The notes under the pieces are model-generated. The model saw nothing but the letters and a program-made list of their open reading frames with translations, did not search any database and was not told where the DNA came from. A stretch of 33,623 nt of DNA from a virus, in the IMG/VR virus record IMGVR_UViG_3300034694_000308, positions 1 to 33,623 of that record. One strand, given 5' to 3'. This document shows positions 15,740 through 21,823 of this stretch, in pieces (position 1 is the stretch's first letter; every line of letters starts with the position of its first letter). A program made the position numbers and the translations under genes.

Positions 15740-15952
15740 ATGTTAGTTTATTGTGATTATATCGCGGATTCAATTCAAATCATGTTGCGTCGTGAGATCA
15801 ACGATTTTGAAGATACCACTATTCTAGAAACAGTAGAGGGTGTTAAAATGGATTTGCATCCTACAGAAGGTTACTTCGTTAGTACTAAGAAAACTATGAA
15901 AGTGACTGACAAGAACGGTAGAGCTTATCTAGTGACGGTAGAAGAACTATGA
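15740..15952 (+). CDS. Small hypothetical protein (70 aa)
   Basis: Starts after AAGGAGAG, a strong ribosome site, downstream of promoter 3. The 70-residue product looks like a small beta-rich protein (VKMDLHPTEGYFVSTKKTMKV then GRAYLVTVEEL) with an acidic N-terminal helix. No family recognised. Its stop overlaps the next start (ATGATG within TATGATG). Early accessory gene of unknown role. Confidence 0.7.
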   Translation: MLVYCDYIADSIQIMLRREINDFEDTTILETVEGVKMDLHPTEGYFVSTKKTMKVTDKNGRAYLVTVEEL

Positions 15953-16086
15953 TGGAATATACGGTTATCACTAAGGATGGTTCTAAACAGTCATTCTACA
16001 TACGCCAGTACGCCGAGATGTATGCTCGTGTGTATGGTGGACGTGTTGTTGGCAAACCAGTATTAGAGCTAATTAAAGCAGCTTAA
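15949..16086 (+). CDS. Small hypothetical protein (45 aa)
   Basis: A 45-residue open frame starting on ATGATG that overlaps the upstream stop by four bases; either ATG (15949 or 15952) may be used. The product MMEYTVITKDGSKQSFYIRQ continues with a Tyr- and Arg-rich helix ending in LELIKAA. No family recognised. The stop codon forms part of the stem-loop in front of promoter 4. Coupling to the upstream gene and codon use like its neighbours support a real gene. Confidence 0.62.
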   Translation: MMEYTVITKDGSKQSFYIRQYAEMYARVYGGRVVGKPVLELIKAA

Positions 16087-16107
16087 TTTGTAATTAAATC
16101 AAATTAA
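16083..16107 (+). repeat. AT-rich stem-loop of promoter cassette (copy B)
   Basis: A perfect 8-bp inverted repeat TTAATTTG (16083-16090) / CAAATTAA (16100-16107) around the loop TAATTAAAT. It sits just before promoter 4 and contains the stop codon of the upstream gene. It lacks a U-tract, so a transcription terminator role is weak. Confidence 0.75.
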
Positions 16108-16110
16108 CTG

Positions 16111-16139
16111 TTGACATCAACATTCGTTCTTGATATAAT
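16111..16139 (+). promoter_or_regulatory. Sigma70-type promoter 4 with extended -10
   Basis: TTGACA (16111-16116), 17 bases, TATAAT (16134-16139) with a TGA extension. From the upstream stem-loop to the ribosome site this copy is nearly identical to promoter 2, including ATCAAATCAAGTTAAGGA downstream. It drives the gene at 16171. Confidence 0.9.
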
Positions 16140-16170
16140 AGTCTTATCAAATCAAGTTAAGGAACACGTT

Positions 16171-16392
16171 ATGAACAACCTATTTACTTTTGTAGAATCA
16201 ACCGATCCACAGTTAGAAGATAACATGTGGACATGTAATGCTAATCCTGCTGTTTACATTCAAGACTGTCGTGACTACGGCGGAGGTTACTTTGCTAATG
16301 CTGAGGTAGATGCTGGATTTCTTGAGTTGGGTGAATTTAAGACTCTTAAGTCTGCAATGGCTAACGTTATCGCTTATGTTCAAAATAAGTGA
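16171..16392 (+). CDS. Small hypothetical protein (73 aa)
   Basis: ATG follows AAGGAAC, 32 bases downstream of the -10 of promoter 4; the frame is open upstream, but that part is promoter sequence. The 73-residue acidic product includes DCRDYGGGYFANAEVDAGF and a C-terminal helix. No recognised family. Cytoplasmic. Its own strong promoter and another directly after it make it a monocistronic early gene. Confidence 0.7.
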   Translation: MNNLFTFVESTDPQLEDNMWTCNANPAVYIQDCRDYGGGYFANAEVDAGFLELGEFKTLKSAMANVIAYVQNK

Positions 16393-16401
16393 AAATAACT
16401 G

Positions 16402-16430
16402 TTGACATCAACAACTCACTATGTTATAAT
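16402..16430 (+). promoter_or_regulatory. Sigma70-type promoter 5
   Basis: TTGACA (16402-16407), 17 bases, TATAAT (16425-16430) with a TGT extension. The spacer ends in ACTCACTATGT instead of CATTCGTTCTTG, so this copy belongs to a second variant together with promoter 7 (ATAACTATGT). It drives 16466-17105. Confidence 0.88.
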
Positions 16431-16465
16431 AGTCTTATCAAATCGTAATAAACAGGAATACTAAT

Positions 16466-16723
16466 ATGTCTCAATATGATCTAACTAAAAATCAACTTAT
16501 CGTATCTAACATTGGTCGCAAGCTAATGGATATTTCTGTTAACACTCCTATGAAAGGTCTTGATGCCGAAGGCATTGCTCGTACGAATCGTATGTCTACT
16601 TTTGGTGATACACTTACTCGGTTTGGAGCTCCTTGGGGTCCTAGGAATCTTTCTGAAGTTTTAAAGACTTCTGGAATTGGTGAAAAAGAAGCTGCAGAAT
16701 TTATGCAACTTGGCAACTCTTAA
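16466..16723 (+). CDS. Small hypothetical protein (85 aa)
   Basis: AGGAA ribosome site, then an 85-residue product. The middle contains KGLDAEGIARTNRMSTFGD and the end contains SEVLKTSGIGEKEAAEFMQL, which resembles a helix-hairpin-helix-like GIGxxxA turn, though too weakly to claim DNA binding. First gene of the promoter 5 transcript. Unknown function. Confidence 0.65.
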   Translation: MSQYDLTKNQLIVSNIGRKLMDISVNTPMKGLDAEGIARTNRMSTFGDTLTRFGAPWGPRNLSEVLKTSGIGEKEAAEFMQLGNS

Positions 16724-16759
16724 TTAATCTTATTTTACTCTCTCTAAGGAATATTGCAC

Positions 16760-16954
16760 ATGGCTATGATGTCTGAATTAGTATTGGAAATTCGTGAAAT
16801 GCTTGAAGAAGGTTACCCAGCATTAGCGATCGCGGCTACACTTGATGTTCCATCGGAACTTGTATGGGATGTTAAAGATGAAAATGAATCGTTCTTTAAT
16901 GGTTCTGTTTTAGATGTAGGAGGACCAGTCTTCGAAACAATCTATGCAAATTAA
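16760..16954 (+). CDS. Small hypothetical protein (64 aa)
   Basis: The ATG at 16760 is preferred to an in-frame TTG at 16754 because AAGGAA (16746-16751) lies 8 bases before it. The 64-residue acidic product has two helices with an AIAATLDVPSELVWDV segment that looks like a helix-turn-helix core (A-x-x-L-x-V-P), as in small phage regulators. The remainder is unassigned. Expressed from promoter 5. Confidence 0.62.
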   Translation: MAMMSELVLEIREMLEEGYPALAIAATLDVPSELVWDVKDENESFFNGSVLDVGGPVFETIYAN

Positions 16955-16970
16955 AAGGAGTTGTAATCCA

Positions 16971-17105
16971 ATGGACAAACTAATTGAACAAGAACACGAC
17001 GGCATGGCAGTAGATAATTGGTCTGTGCCAATGCTTGATTTTGACTATTCAAACGAGCAGCCTGATATAGAAGCAACGTATAGTGAGTATGAAATTGCAA
17101 ATTAA
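16971..17105 (+). CDS. Small acidic hypothetical protein (44 aa)
   Basis: A 44-residue frame with AAGGAG (16953-16958) upstream. The product is strikingly acidic (DFDYSNEQPDIEATYSEYE) with few basic residues, a composition often seen in phage proteins that mimic DNA or bind host factors, although this is only a compositional remark. The stop codon overlaps the stem-loop before promoter 6, repeating the arrangement at 14004 and 16086. Confidence 0.58.
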   Translation: MDKLIEQEHDGMAVDNWSVPMLDFDYSNEQPDIEATYSEYEIAN

Positions 17106-17126
17106 TTTGTAATTAAAGTGAATTAA
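17102..17126 (+). repeat. AT-rich stem-loop of promoter cassette (copy C)
   Basis: TTAATT (17102-17107) and AATTAA (17121-17126) flank TGTAATTAAAGTG. The inverted repeat is shorter than in copy B but occupies the same place, overlapping the upstream stop codon and ending three bases before the -35 of promoter 6. Confidence 0.6.
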
Positions 17127-17129
17127 CCG

Positions 17130-17158
17130 TTGACATCAGCATTCGTTCTTGTTATAAT
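17130..17158 (+). promoter_or_regulatory. Sigma70-type promoter 6 with extended -10
   Basis: TTGACA (17130-17135), 17 bases with CATTCGTTCTTG, TATAAT (17153-17158) preceded by TGT. Drives the long run of genes from 17192; no other promoter of this type is seen until 26060. Confidence 0.9.
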
Positions 17159-17191
17159 AGCTGTATAAAGTAAATCAAAGGAAACTATATC

Positions 17192-17476
17192 ATGAAAATT
17201 ACCTCTCGCACAACTGCTTATTACGCAACAGTCAGAATGGTTAACGGTAAAGTAGATTACCGCGATCAACCTATCTTAGACGGCATCAAAATCGTCGTAA
17301 AAATGAACAATGAAGCTTTCGATACTAGCAATAACAAGTACGTGAAACTTCAAGGTCGCGGTCCTCGTGCTGTTCATTCAGAAGCTCGCTATGGCAAAGG
17401 CCGTCGTCGTGGTTTTGATCAATCGCTTCCTCTTGGCCTTGCTACACATGCAGATGTTTATGTTTACAACCGCTAG
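17192..17476 (+). CDS. Small basic hypothetical protein (94 aa)
   Basis: AAAGGA precedes the ATG. The 94-residue product is basic, with RGPRAVHSEARYGKGRRRGF near residues 57-75, which suggests nucleic-acid or ribosome contact. The N-terminal half looks like beta strands. No family recognised. First gene after promoter 6 and therefore probably highly expressed early in infection. Confidence 0.68.
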   Translation: MKITSRTTAYYATVRMVNGKVDYRDQPILDGIKIVVKMNNEAFDTSNNKYVKLQGRGPRAVHSEARYGKGRRRGFDQSLPLGLATHADVYVYNR

Positions 17477-17498
17477 GTTATTCAAAGGAATCAATACA

Positions 17499-17645
17499 AT
17501 GCCTAATACTAAACCTATTGATAAAGAAAAACGTGACGCAACTATAGCAAAGCTTAGAAAAGCTCTTAAAGATTGCGATATTGAGTATTACATTAAAAGC
17601 GTAGATGGTAATCTAGCCATCGTTAACATTTGGGTTGGTCAATAA
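17499..17645 (+). CDS. Small hypothetical protein (48 aa)
   Basis: The frame is open from further upstream, inside the previous gene, but the ATG at 17499 follows AAAGGAA (17484-17490) and is the likely start. The 48-residue product has a Lys-rich helix (KRDATIAKLRKALKDCDIEY) followed by a beta strand pair. No recognised domain. Confidence 0.62.
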   Translation: MPNTKPIDKEKRDATIAKLRKALKDCDIEYYIKSVDGNLAIVNIWVGQ

Positions 17646-17647
17646 TA

Positions 17648-17887
17648 ATGAATATGGATGTACTTAACAAGCTACACACGATGCACGTAGTCACTTCTAA
17701 GGACGCTGCAGTAAAGCTGATTGATACTACTAAGACGAAGAAAATTGTTCTTAATCGTCTTCTTTATGATATCTCTGTTGCGCCTAGTGCAGCTGAAGTG
17801 TCTCGTATCATGTGGCAAGTTTACATGTCTGGTTCTGGATTCGGTACGATTGGATCAACTTGGAAGAAACATTACGCTTCTGCATAA
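17648..17887 (+). CDS. Small hypothetical protein (79 aa)
   Basis: Starts two bases after the upstream stop; the ATG at 17648 is better than readings that run back into the previous gene. The 79-residue product is basic and helical with a Gly/Ser-rich turn (SGSGFGTIGSTWKKHY). No recognised family. Translated by coupling on the promoter 6 transcript. Confidence 0.6.
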   Translation: MNMDVLNKLHTMHVVTSKDAAVKLIDTTKTKKIVLNRLLYDISVAPSAAEVSRIMWQVYMSGSGFGTIGSTWKKHYASA

Positions 17888-17898
17888 GGATTAATAAA

Positions 17899-18444
17899 AT
17901 GATTAAAGTCCCTCAAAACATAACATACTCTATGACTGACGAAGAAATAGAGTATCTTAGCAAACAAGCTCTTGAAATTTCTCAATGTCCTGTAAGAAGC
18001 AGAGGTCGCGAATACGACGAATGCTTTAGGGCTACGCGTGCTGGTGCTATTTTGGAATTTGCTTTGGTACATCAAGGCGCAATTAAAAATCCAAAAGAAT
18101 TTAATGTTTATGATCGAGACTCATACGCTTGGGATGTTATGTGGGATGCTGGTCAAACAGAAGTAAAGCGTAAAAACTTTCTATCAAATGATAACACAAA
18201 ATGGTATTCGTACAATGATCCAGTTTATGTTAAGACTTTTCTTAAGAACTTAGACATTGTAGACAACTTTATTGTTGGTGATTACAAAGTATTAGAACCT
18301 AACGTGTTTGCTGTAGAATGGATGCTTATAACTAAGGTCGGAAAATATTTTAAAAACTATATGCAAGAAAGCCTTTACAATCGTGGGCAAATGTATTATA
18401 ATCATTACAGAGACGTAAACTGTCAATACTTGAGGCAAGGATAA
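17899..18444 (+). CDS. Hypothetical protein, candidate PD-(D/E)XK nuclease fold
   Basis: A 181-residue protein from the ATG after AAGGA (17887-17891). Residues about 45-100 contain RAGAILEFAL (a helix with an acidic residue), then AWDVMWDAGQTEVKRKNF. Such a spacing of Glu, then Asp, then Glu-x-Lys is the signature of restriction-endonuclease-like folds: the Asp in WDVMWD and E-V-K would be the metal site. The C-terminal half is aromatic and Tyr/Asn-rich. If correct, the protein could be a phage DNA nuclease acting early on host DNA. The motif is short and could be coincidental, so the call is tentative. Confidence 0.45.
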   Translation: MIKVPQNITYSMTDEEIEYLSKQALEISQCPVRSRGREYDECFRATRAGAILEFALVHQGAIKNPKEFNVYDRDSYAWDVMWDAGQTEVKRKNFLSNDNTKWYSYNDPVYVKTFLKNLDIVDNFIVGDYKVLEPNVFAVEWMLITKVGKYFKNYMQESLYNRGQMYYNHYRDVNCQYLRQG

Positions 18445-18448
18445 CAAT

Positions 18449-18769
18449 ATGAAATTCGATACAGGCAAACCGCCAATTAACTTAGTACCTTCAGAAGCTA
18501 TCATTGATGCTGCTAATGTGTTTGCTTTTGGTGCACAAAAATACGGCGAAAACAACTGGCGTACGGATATTAATAAGTTTCCGTTATCACGCCACTACGC
18601 TTCTATTCAACGTCATATGTTGGCTTGGAATTCTGGCGAAGATCTTGATCCAGAAAGTGGCTTACCTCATTTGCATCACGCGATGACTCAGCTAATGATC
18701 TTGACTACGTGTGTACGCGAAGGCGTTGATGTTGACGATCGTTTTAAGCAGGCAACTAATGAAGATTAA
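18449..18769 (+). CDS. dATP/dGTP diphosphohydrolase (DUF5664, MazZ-like)
   Basis: A 106-residue protein that matches the DUF5664 / dATP-dGTP diphosphohydrolase family: KFDTGKPPINLVPSEAI, then VFAFGAQKYGENNWR, and RHMLAWNSGEDLDPESGLPHLHHA. The Glu/Asp and His residues of the last segment form the metal and nucleotide site in all-alpha NTP pyrophosphatases. Members hydrolyse dATP and dGTP to the monophosphates; in phages with 2-aminoadenine genomes a related enzyme (MazZ) supports that base. No PurZ is seen here, so the window gives no evidence for a Z genome. It stands just before dCMP hydroxymethylase, with the nucleotide genes. Confidence 0.82.
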   Translation: MKFDTGKPPINLVPSEAIIDAANVFAFGAQKYGENNWRTDINKFPLSRHYASIQRHMLAWNSGEDLDPESGLPHLHHAMTQLMILTTCVREGVDVDDRFKQATNED

Positions 18770-18881
18770 ATTTGAAGTAGAAATCGATACTGAAAACCAA
18801 GCAGATTGTGATAAAATGCAAGAGCTTATACGAATTTTTGAAGATCTAGACAAGGAACACGATGATTATGATGAACGTTAA
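18759..18881 (+). CDS. Small acidic hypothetical protein (40 aa)
   Basis: A 40-residue frame that overlaps the previous gene by 11 bases and the next by 20. The product is MKIKFEVEIDTEN followed by a strongly charged helix ending in a DDYDER tail. An overlap with both neighbours and neighbour-like codons favour a real gene; no family recognised. Confidence 0.5.
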   Translation: MKIKFEVEIDTENQADCDKMQELIRIFEDLDKEHDDYDER

Positions 18882-19539
18882 TGATATCCGCAATTACTTT
18901 AAAAGCGAATTAGCTGCTGAGCGCTTTACTACTGACAAGACTGGTGCTAAAACAATTGAGATGCTCGGTGCATCTTTTATTGCTAACGAACCTTCTATCT
19001 TTGGTACACCAGTTAAATCTTATATTGATGCAGAGCTAGCTTGGTATGAAAGCGGTTCTACTAATATTAATGATATTCATGGTGCAGACAAAGCTCCGCC
19101 TGCCGCTTGGATGTACGCAGCCGATAAGCATGGTAATATCAATTCTAATTACGGCCATCTTGTAGATTCGCCAAAGTTTTATAATCAATATTATAATGCG
19201 ATTGACGAGTTGATTGCTAATCCAGATAGCCGTCGTGCTCAAATGATTTACAATCGTCCATCTATTTGGGCTGAGTACAACGAAAATGGTAAATCTGATT
19301 TTATCTGTACTAACGCTCAAACGTTTTATATTCGTGATAATAAGTTGCATATGGTATCGCAAATGCGTTCAAATGATGTAGTCTTTGGTTATAAGAACGA
19401 TTATGCGTGGGCTCAGCATCTTATGGATCGTGCTATTGATAATCTAAATGAAGAAGCATATAATCTTACAAAAGGTGATTTGATCTGGCAAGTAATGAAT
19501 TTGCATGTGTATAGCCGCCACTTTGACTTGGTAGTATAG
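18862..19539 (+). CDS. 42: dCMP hydroxymethylase (T4 gp42-like)
   Basis: Thymidylate-synthase-fold enzyme that converts dCMP to 5-hydroxymethyl-dCMP with methylenetetrahydrofolate. The 225-residue sequence follows T4 gp42 closely, with KTIEMLGASFIANEPSIFG, NINSNYG, PDSRRAQMIYNRPS, then SDFICTNAQ with catalytic Cys149. MRSNDVVFGYKNDYAW (168-183) and HVYSRHF follow. Asp180 occupies the position where thymidylate synthases have the Asn that selects dUMP; Asp there is the dCMP hydroxymethylase hallmark. It is ~20 residues shorter than T4 gp42 at the C-terminus. AAGGAA precedes ATG 18862; ATG 18868 is a possible alternative. It implies that the phage DNA contains hydroxymethylcytosine. Confidence 0.93.
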   Translation: MIMMNVNDIRNYFKSELAAERFTTDKTGAKTIEMLGASFIANEPSIFGTPVKSYIDAELAWYESGSTNINDIHGADKAPPAAWMYAADKHGNINSNYGHLVDSPKFYNQYYNAIDELIANPDSRRAQMIYNRPSIWAEYNENGKSDFICTNAQTFYIRDNKLHMVSQMRSNDVVFGYKNDYAWAQHLMDRAIDNLNEEAYNLTKGDLIWQVMNLHVYSRHFDLVV

Positions 19540-19541
19540 CT

Positions 19542-20045
19542 ATGGATGATATTCAAGAAACATACGACCAATTTATTAGCCGTAGCTATAAAGAAGCAGA
19601 TCAAAAGTGGCATCGTCGTTTTATGGATATGGCTCAGATGGTTTCTACGTGGAGCAAAGATCCTTCAAGCCAAATTGGTGCTGTTGCTATTAACGACGAA
19701 CGTCGAATTCTTGCTACTGGCTATAACGGCTTTCCGAAAGGTATCGCTGATACTGAAGAACGGCTAAACGATAAGGATCAAAAGTATCCTCGAATTATCC
19801 ATGCTGAAATGAATGCTCTTATGAACGCTTTGTATTCTGGTGTAAGTCTTAAAGACTCAACACTATATGTTTATGGTCTACCTGTTTGTCCTTCTTGTAC
19901 TAAATGCATTATTCAGGCTGGTGTTAAACACGTAGTAATTCCAGCAACAAAAACAGACAAAGGTAATTGGCAACAAGTTTGGGAAGAACAAAGTTTGCCA
20001 ATGTTTAAAGAAAGTGATGTACAAGTTACGCTATTGGTGATATAA
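19542..20045 (+). CDS. cd: dCMP deaminase
   Basis: Zinc-dependent deoxycytidylate deaminase of 167 residues, converting dCMP to dUMP for thymidylate synthesis. The zinc ligands and proton shuttle are clear: HAEMNAL with His87 and Glu89, then VCPSCTKC with Cys116 and Cys119. [12 protein letters not shown] and [11 protein letters not shown] complete the family fold. It follows dCMP hydroxymethylase after two bases, so the two dCMP-consuming enzymes are made together and compete for one pool. T4 encodes the same enzyme as gene cd. Regulation by dCTP is known for the family but not readable here. Confidence 0.92.
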   Translation: MDDIQETYDQFISRSYKEADQKWHRRFMDMAQMVSTWSKDPSSQIGAVAINDERRILATGYNGFPKGIADTEERLNDKDQKYPRIIHAEMNALMNALYSGVSLKDSTLYVYGLPVCPSCTKCIIQAGVKHVVIPATKTDKGNWQQVWEEQSLPMFKESDVQVTLLVI

Positions 20046-20046
20046 T

Positions 20047-20379
20047 ATGACTTATCTGGTAACAGACAATTGTGTTAAATGTAAGCACACTGACTGCGTT
20101 GCGGTTTGTCCAGTTGATTGTTTTTATGAAGGTGAAAACTTTTTAGTAATTAATCCAGACGAATGTATTGATTGTGGTGTTTGTGTTCCTGAATGTCCTG
20201 TAGGTGCTATTGTGGCAGATGTAGATTTGCCTGAACCTGAGCTAACTCTGTGGCAGGAAAGGAATGCTAAATATAGCTTGATATGGCCAGTAATTACTGA
20301 ACAGATTGCGCCAATGGAAGACGCGGAAATCTGGGACGGTGTTCCTGGGAAATTTGAAGAATTTGTAGAAAAAAGCTAG
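20047..20379 (+). CDS. 7Fe ferredoxin (FdxA-like)
   Basis: A 110-residue ferredoxin with one [3Fe-4S] and one [4Fe-4S] site. Cysteines at 9, 12, 17, 21 and 25, then 40, 43, 46 and 50 follow the spacing of Azotobacter-type ferredoxin I ([18 protein letters not shown] and [12 protein letters not shown]), and the C-terminal tail of about 55 residues is typical of FdxA. It is a soluble low-potential electron carrier. The start is one base after the dCMP deaminase stop, so expression is coupled to nucleotide genes. Possible partners in this phage are the two radical SAM enzymes or a reductase outside the window; no partner is fixed by the sequence. Confidence 0.9.
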   Translation: MTYLVTDNCVKCKHTDCVAVCPVDCFYEGENFLVINPDECIDCGVCVPECPVGAIVADVDLPEPELTLWQERNAKYSLIWPVITEQIAPMEDAEIWDGVPGKFEEFVEKS

Positions 20380-20389
20380 GAGTTATATT

Positions 20390-21823
20390 ATGAAGGTTGC
20401 GTTTATTTTTGGTAAGGGCATTGAAGGTTGTGGCGTTACTAAAGGTGCTAATGTATTTGAGGAATGGATTGTTAAGCAAGGACACGAATCAGTAGTTGTT
20501 GATTTTGATAACGGTCAGAGCTTTAGCAGATCAAAAGATACATCTTGGCTAGGTACCATGCTAAGACTTAGGGCAGAAGATACAGCTGAAACTGTTCCAG
20601 ACATTGTTGCTCAAGTTAACAGTTGTGATATTGTTATTATCCACTCAATGCCTACGCGTAAGCAAGGAAAATACATTGATCGTTTCCGCGAATTTGTTGC
20701 TACGATTAAAGATCCTATTATTGTTACTCACGATCACGGCATTACTAAACACAATATTAATATGATTCCACAAGCAGCTGAGATCTTCGCGATGTCAGAT
20801 ATTGGTGTTGTTCAATCGTTTGAAGGTTATGGTCGTAAAGGATATACCGCAATCGATCCAACTATGGATGACCGTATTATTGAAAATCCAATCTGGGTTC
20901 AAACAGATGAATATGATCAATATCGTAAATCGTTTGAAGATCGTCGTAAGCATTTCTTGTATATTGGTCGTATGTCCTCTATTAAAGATCCTGCGCTAAT
21001 TCCACGTATTGAACCACACATGAATATGGATGAATGGGATTTGTCTCTAATTGGTTGCGAAAAATCAATTGCTTCAGTTTCAATGTTAACTAGTGATCTT
21101 GCTACAAACCCAGCTCCATATACAGACGGATTTAAACAGCGAATTCTTATTAAGAATCTTCTCGTAAGCGGTGAATACTCAATTCCTCCTGCTGAGCTGA
21201 AAAAACCTAACGCGCCTAATCTACCAATGAATGCTTACGATCGTTATAGGTATTCTTGGGGTATGACACAGCTTGGTGAGTCTATGGCTTCATGGTGTGG
21301 TTATCGTCTAAAGGATCCAACTGAGTATGGTCATCGTATGGAATACACGGTTATTGAATCATTCCTATTGACTGTACCAGTTATTAGTCGGCACTTTGCA
21401 GAAAACGCTCGATCACCTGAAGGTAAACTGTGGGGTGAATACTATGGACCTCTTGTTTCTGAAGCTCGATGTGAAGCAGAACTTGCTGTAGAGCTAGAGC
21501 GCATTGCTAATGATAAAGAAGAATGGGAAGCGCGCTCTAAAGCTTGTCGTGAACTTATCTACAAGTTTAATGATATTGATGTAATTGGTAAAAAGTTTCT
21601 TGATTATGTATTGACAAAAGGCAAAAGAAGTGATAAGATAGATTTTGTAGAGACTATTTCGGATTACTTTCCGTCTGCACGTGAACGTCGTGATAATGGT
21701 GAAGTACTTATCACATCAGCTAAAACTGTAATTGACAAGCTAGCGTTTACATTGATTGACGGAAAGCAATTCCCTATTGAGTCTCCCAACAATGTTGGTT
21801 CAACACTTGAAGGATTTTTTTAA
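20390..21823 (+). CDS. DNA alpha-glucosyltransferase-like protein (T4 AGT homologue)
   Basis: GT-B glycosyltransferase of 477 residues that resembles T4 alpha-glucosyltransferase, which moves glucose from UDP-glucose to hydroxymethylcytosine in DNA. Shared landmarks are IEGCGVTKG near the N-terminus (Gly13-Lys18), SFSRS, IIHSMP, THDHGI, YIGRMSSIKD for the start of the C-terminal domain, and MEYTVIESFLLTVPVISRHF for the nucleotide-sugar site. T4 AGT is ~400 residues, so ~75 are extra, mostly at the C-terminus and in the central LLVSGEYSIPPAELKKPNAP part. It lies in one operon with gp42, which supports DNA as the substrate. An AGGAG site precedes it. The sugar need not be glucose. Confidence 0.85.
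   Translation: MKVAFIFGKGIEGCGVTKGANVFEEWIVKQGHESVVVDFDNGQSFSRSKDTSWLGTMLRLRAEDTAETVPDIVAQVNSCDIVIIHSMPTRKQGKYIDRFREFVATIKDPIIVTHDHGITKHNINMIPQAAEIFAMSDIGVVQSFEGYGRKGYTAIDPTMDDRIIENPIWVQTDEYDQYRKSFEDRRKHFLYIGRMSSIKDPALIPRIEPHMNMDEWDLSLIGCEKSIASVSMLTSDLATNPAPYTDGFKQRILIKNLLVSGEYSIPPAELKKPNAPNLPMNAYDRYRYSWGMTQLGESMASWCGYRLKDPTEYGHRMEYTVIESFLLTVPVISRHFAENARSPEGKLWGEYYGPLVSEARCEAELAVELERIANDKEEWEARSKACRELIYKFNDIDVIGKKFLDYVLTKGKRSDKIDFVETISDYFPSARERRDNGEVLITSAKTVIDKLAFTLIDGKQFPIESPNNVGSTLEGFF

Noticed and set aside
17367-17498. Long version of the 17499 gene starting inside the previous gene
   Set aside because: The overlapping part is the out-of-frame copy of a real gene, whereas AAAGGAA precedes ATG 17499.
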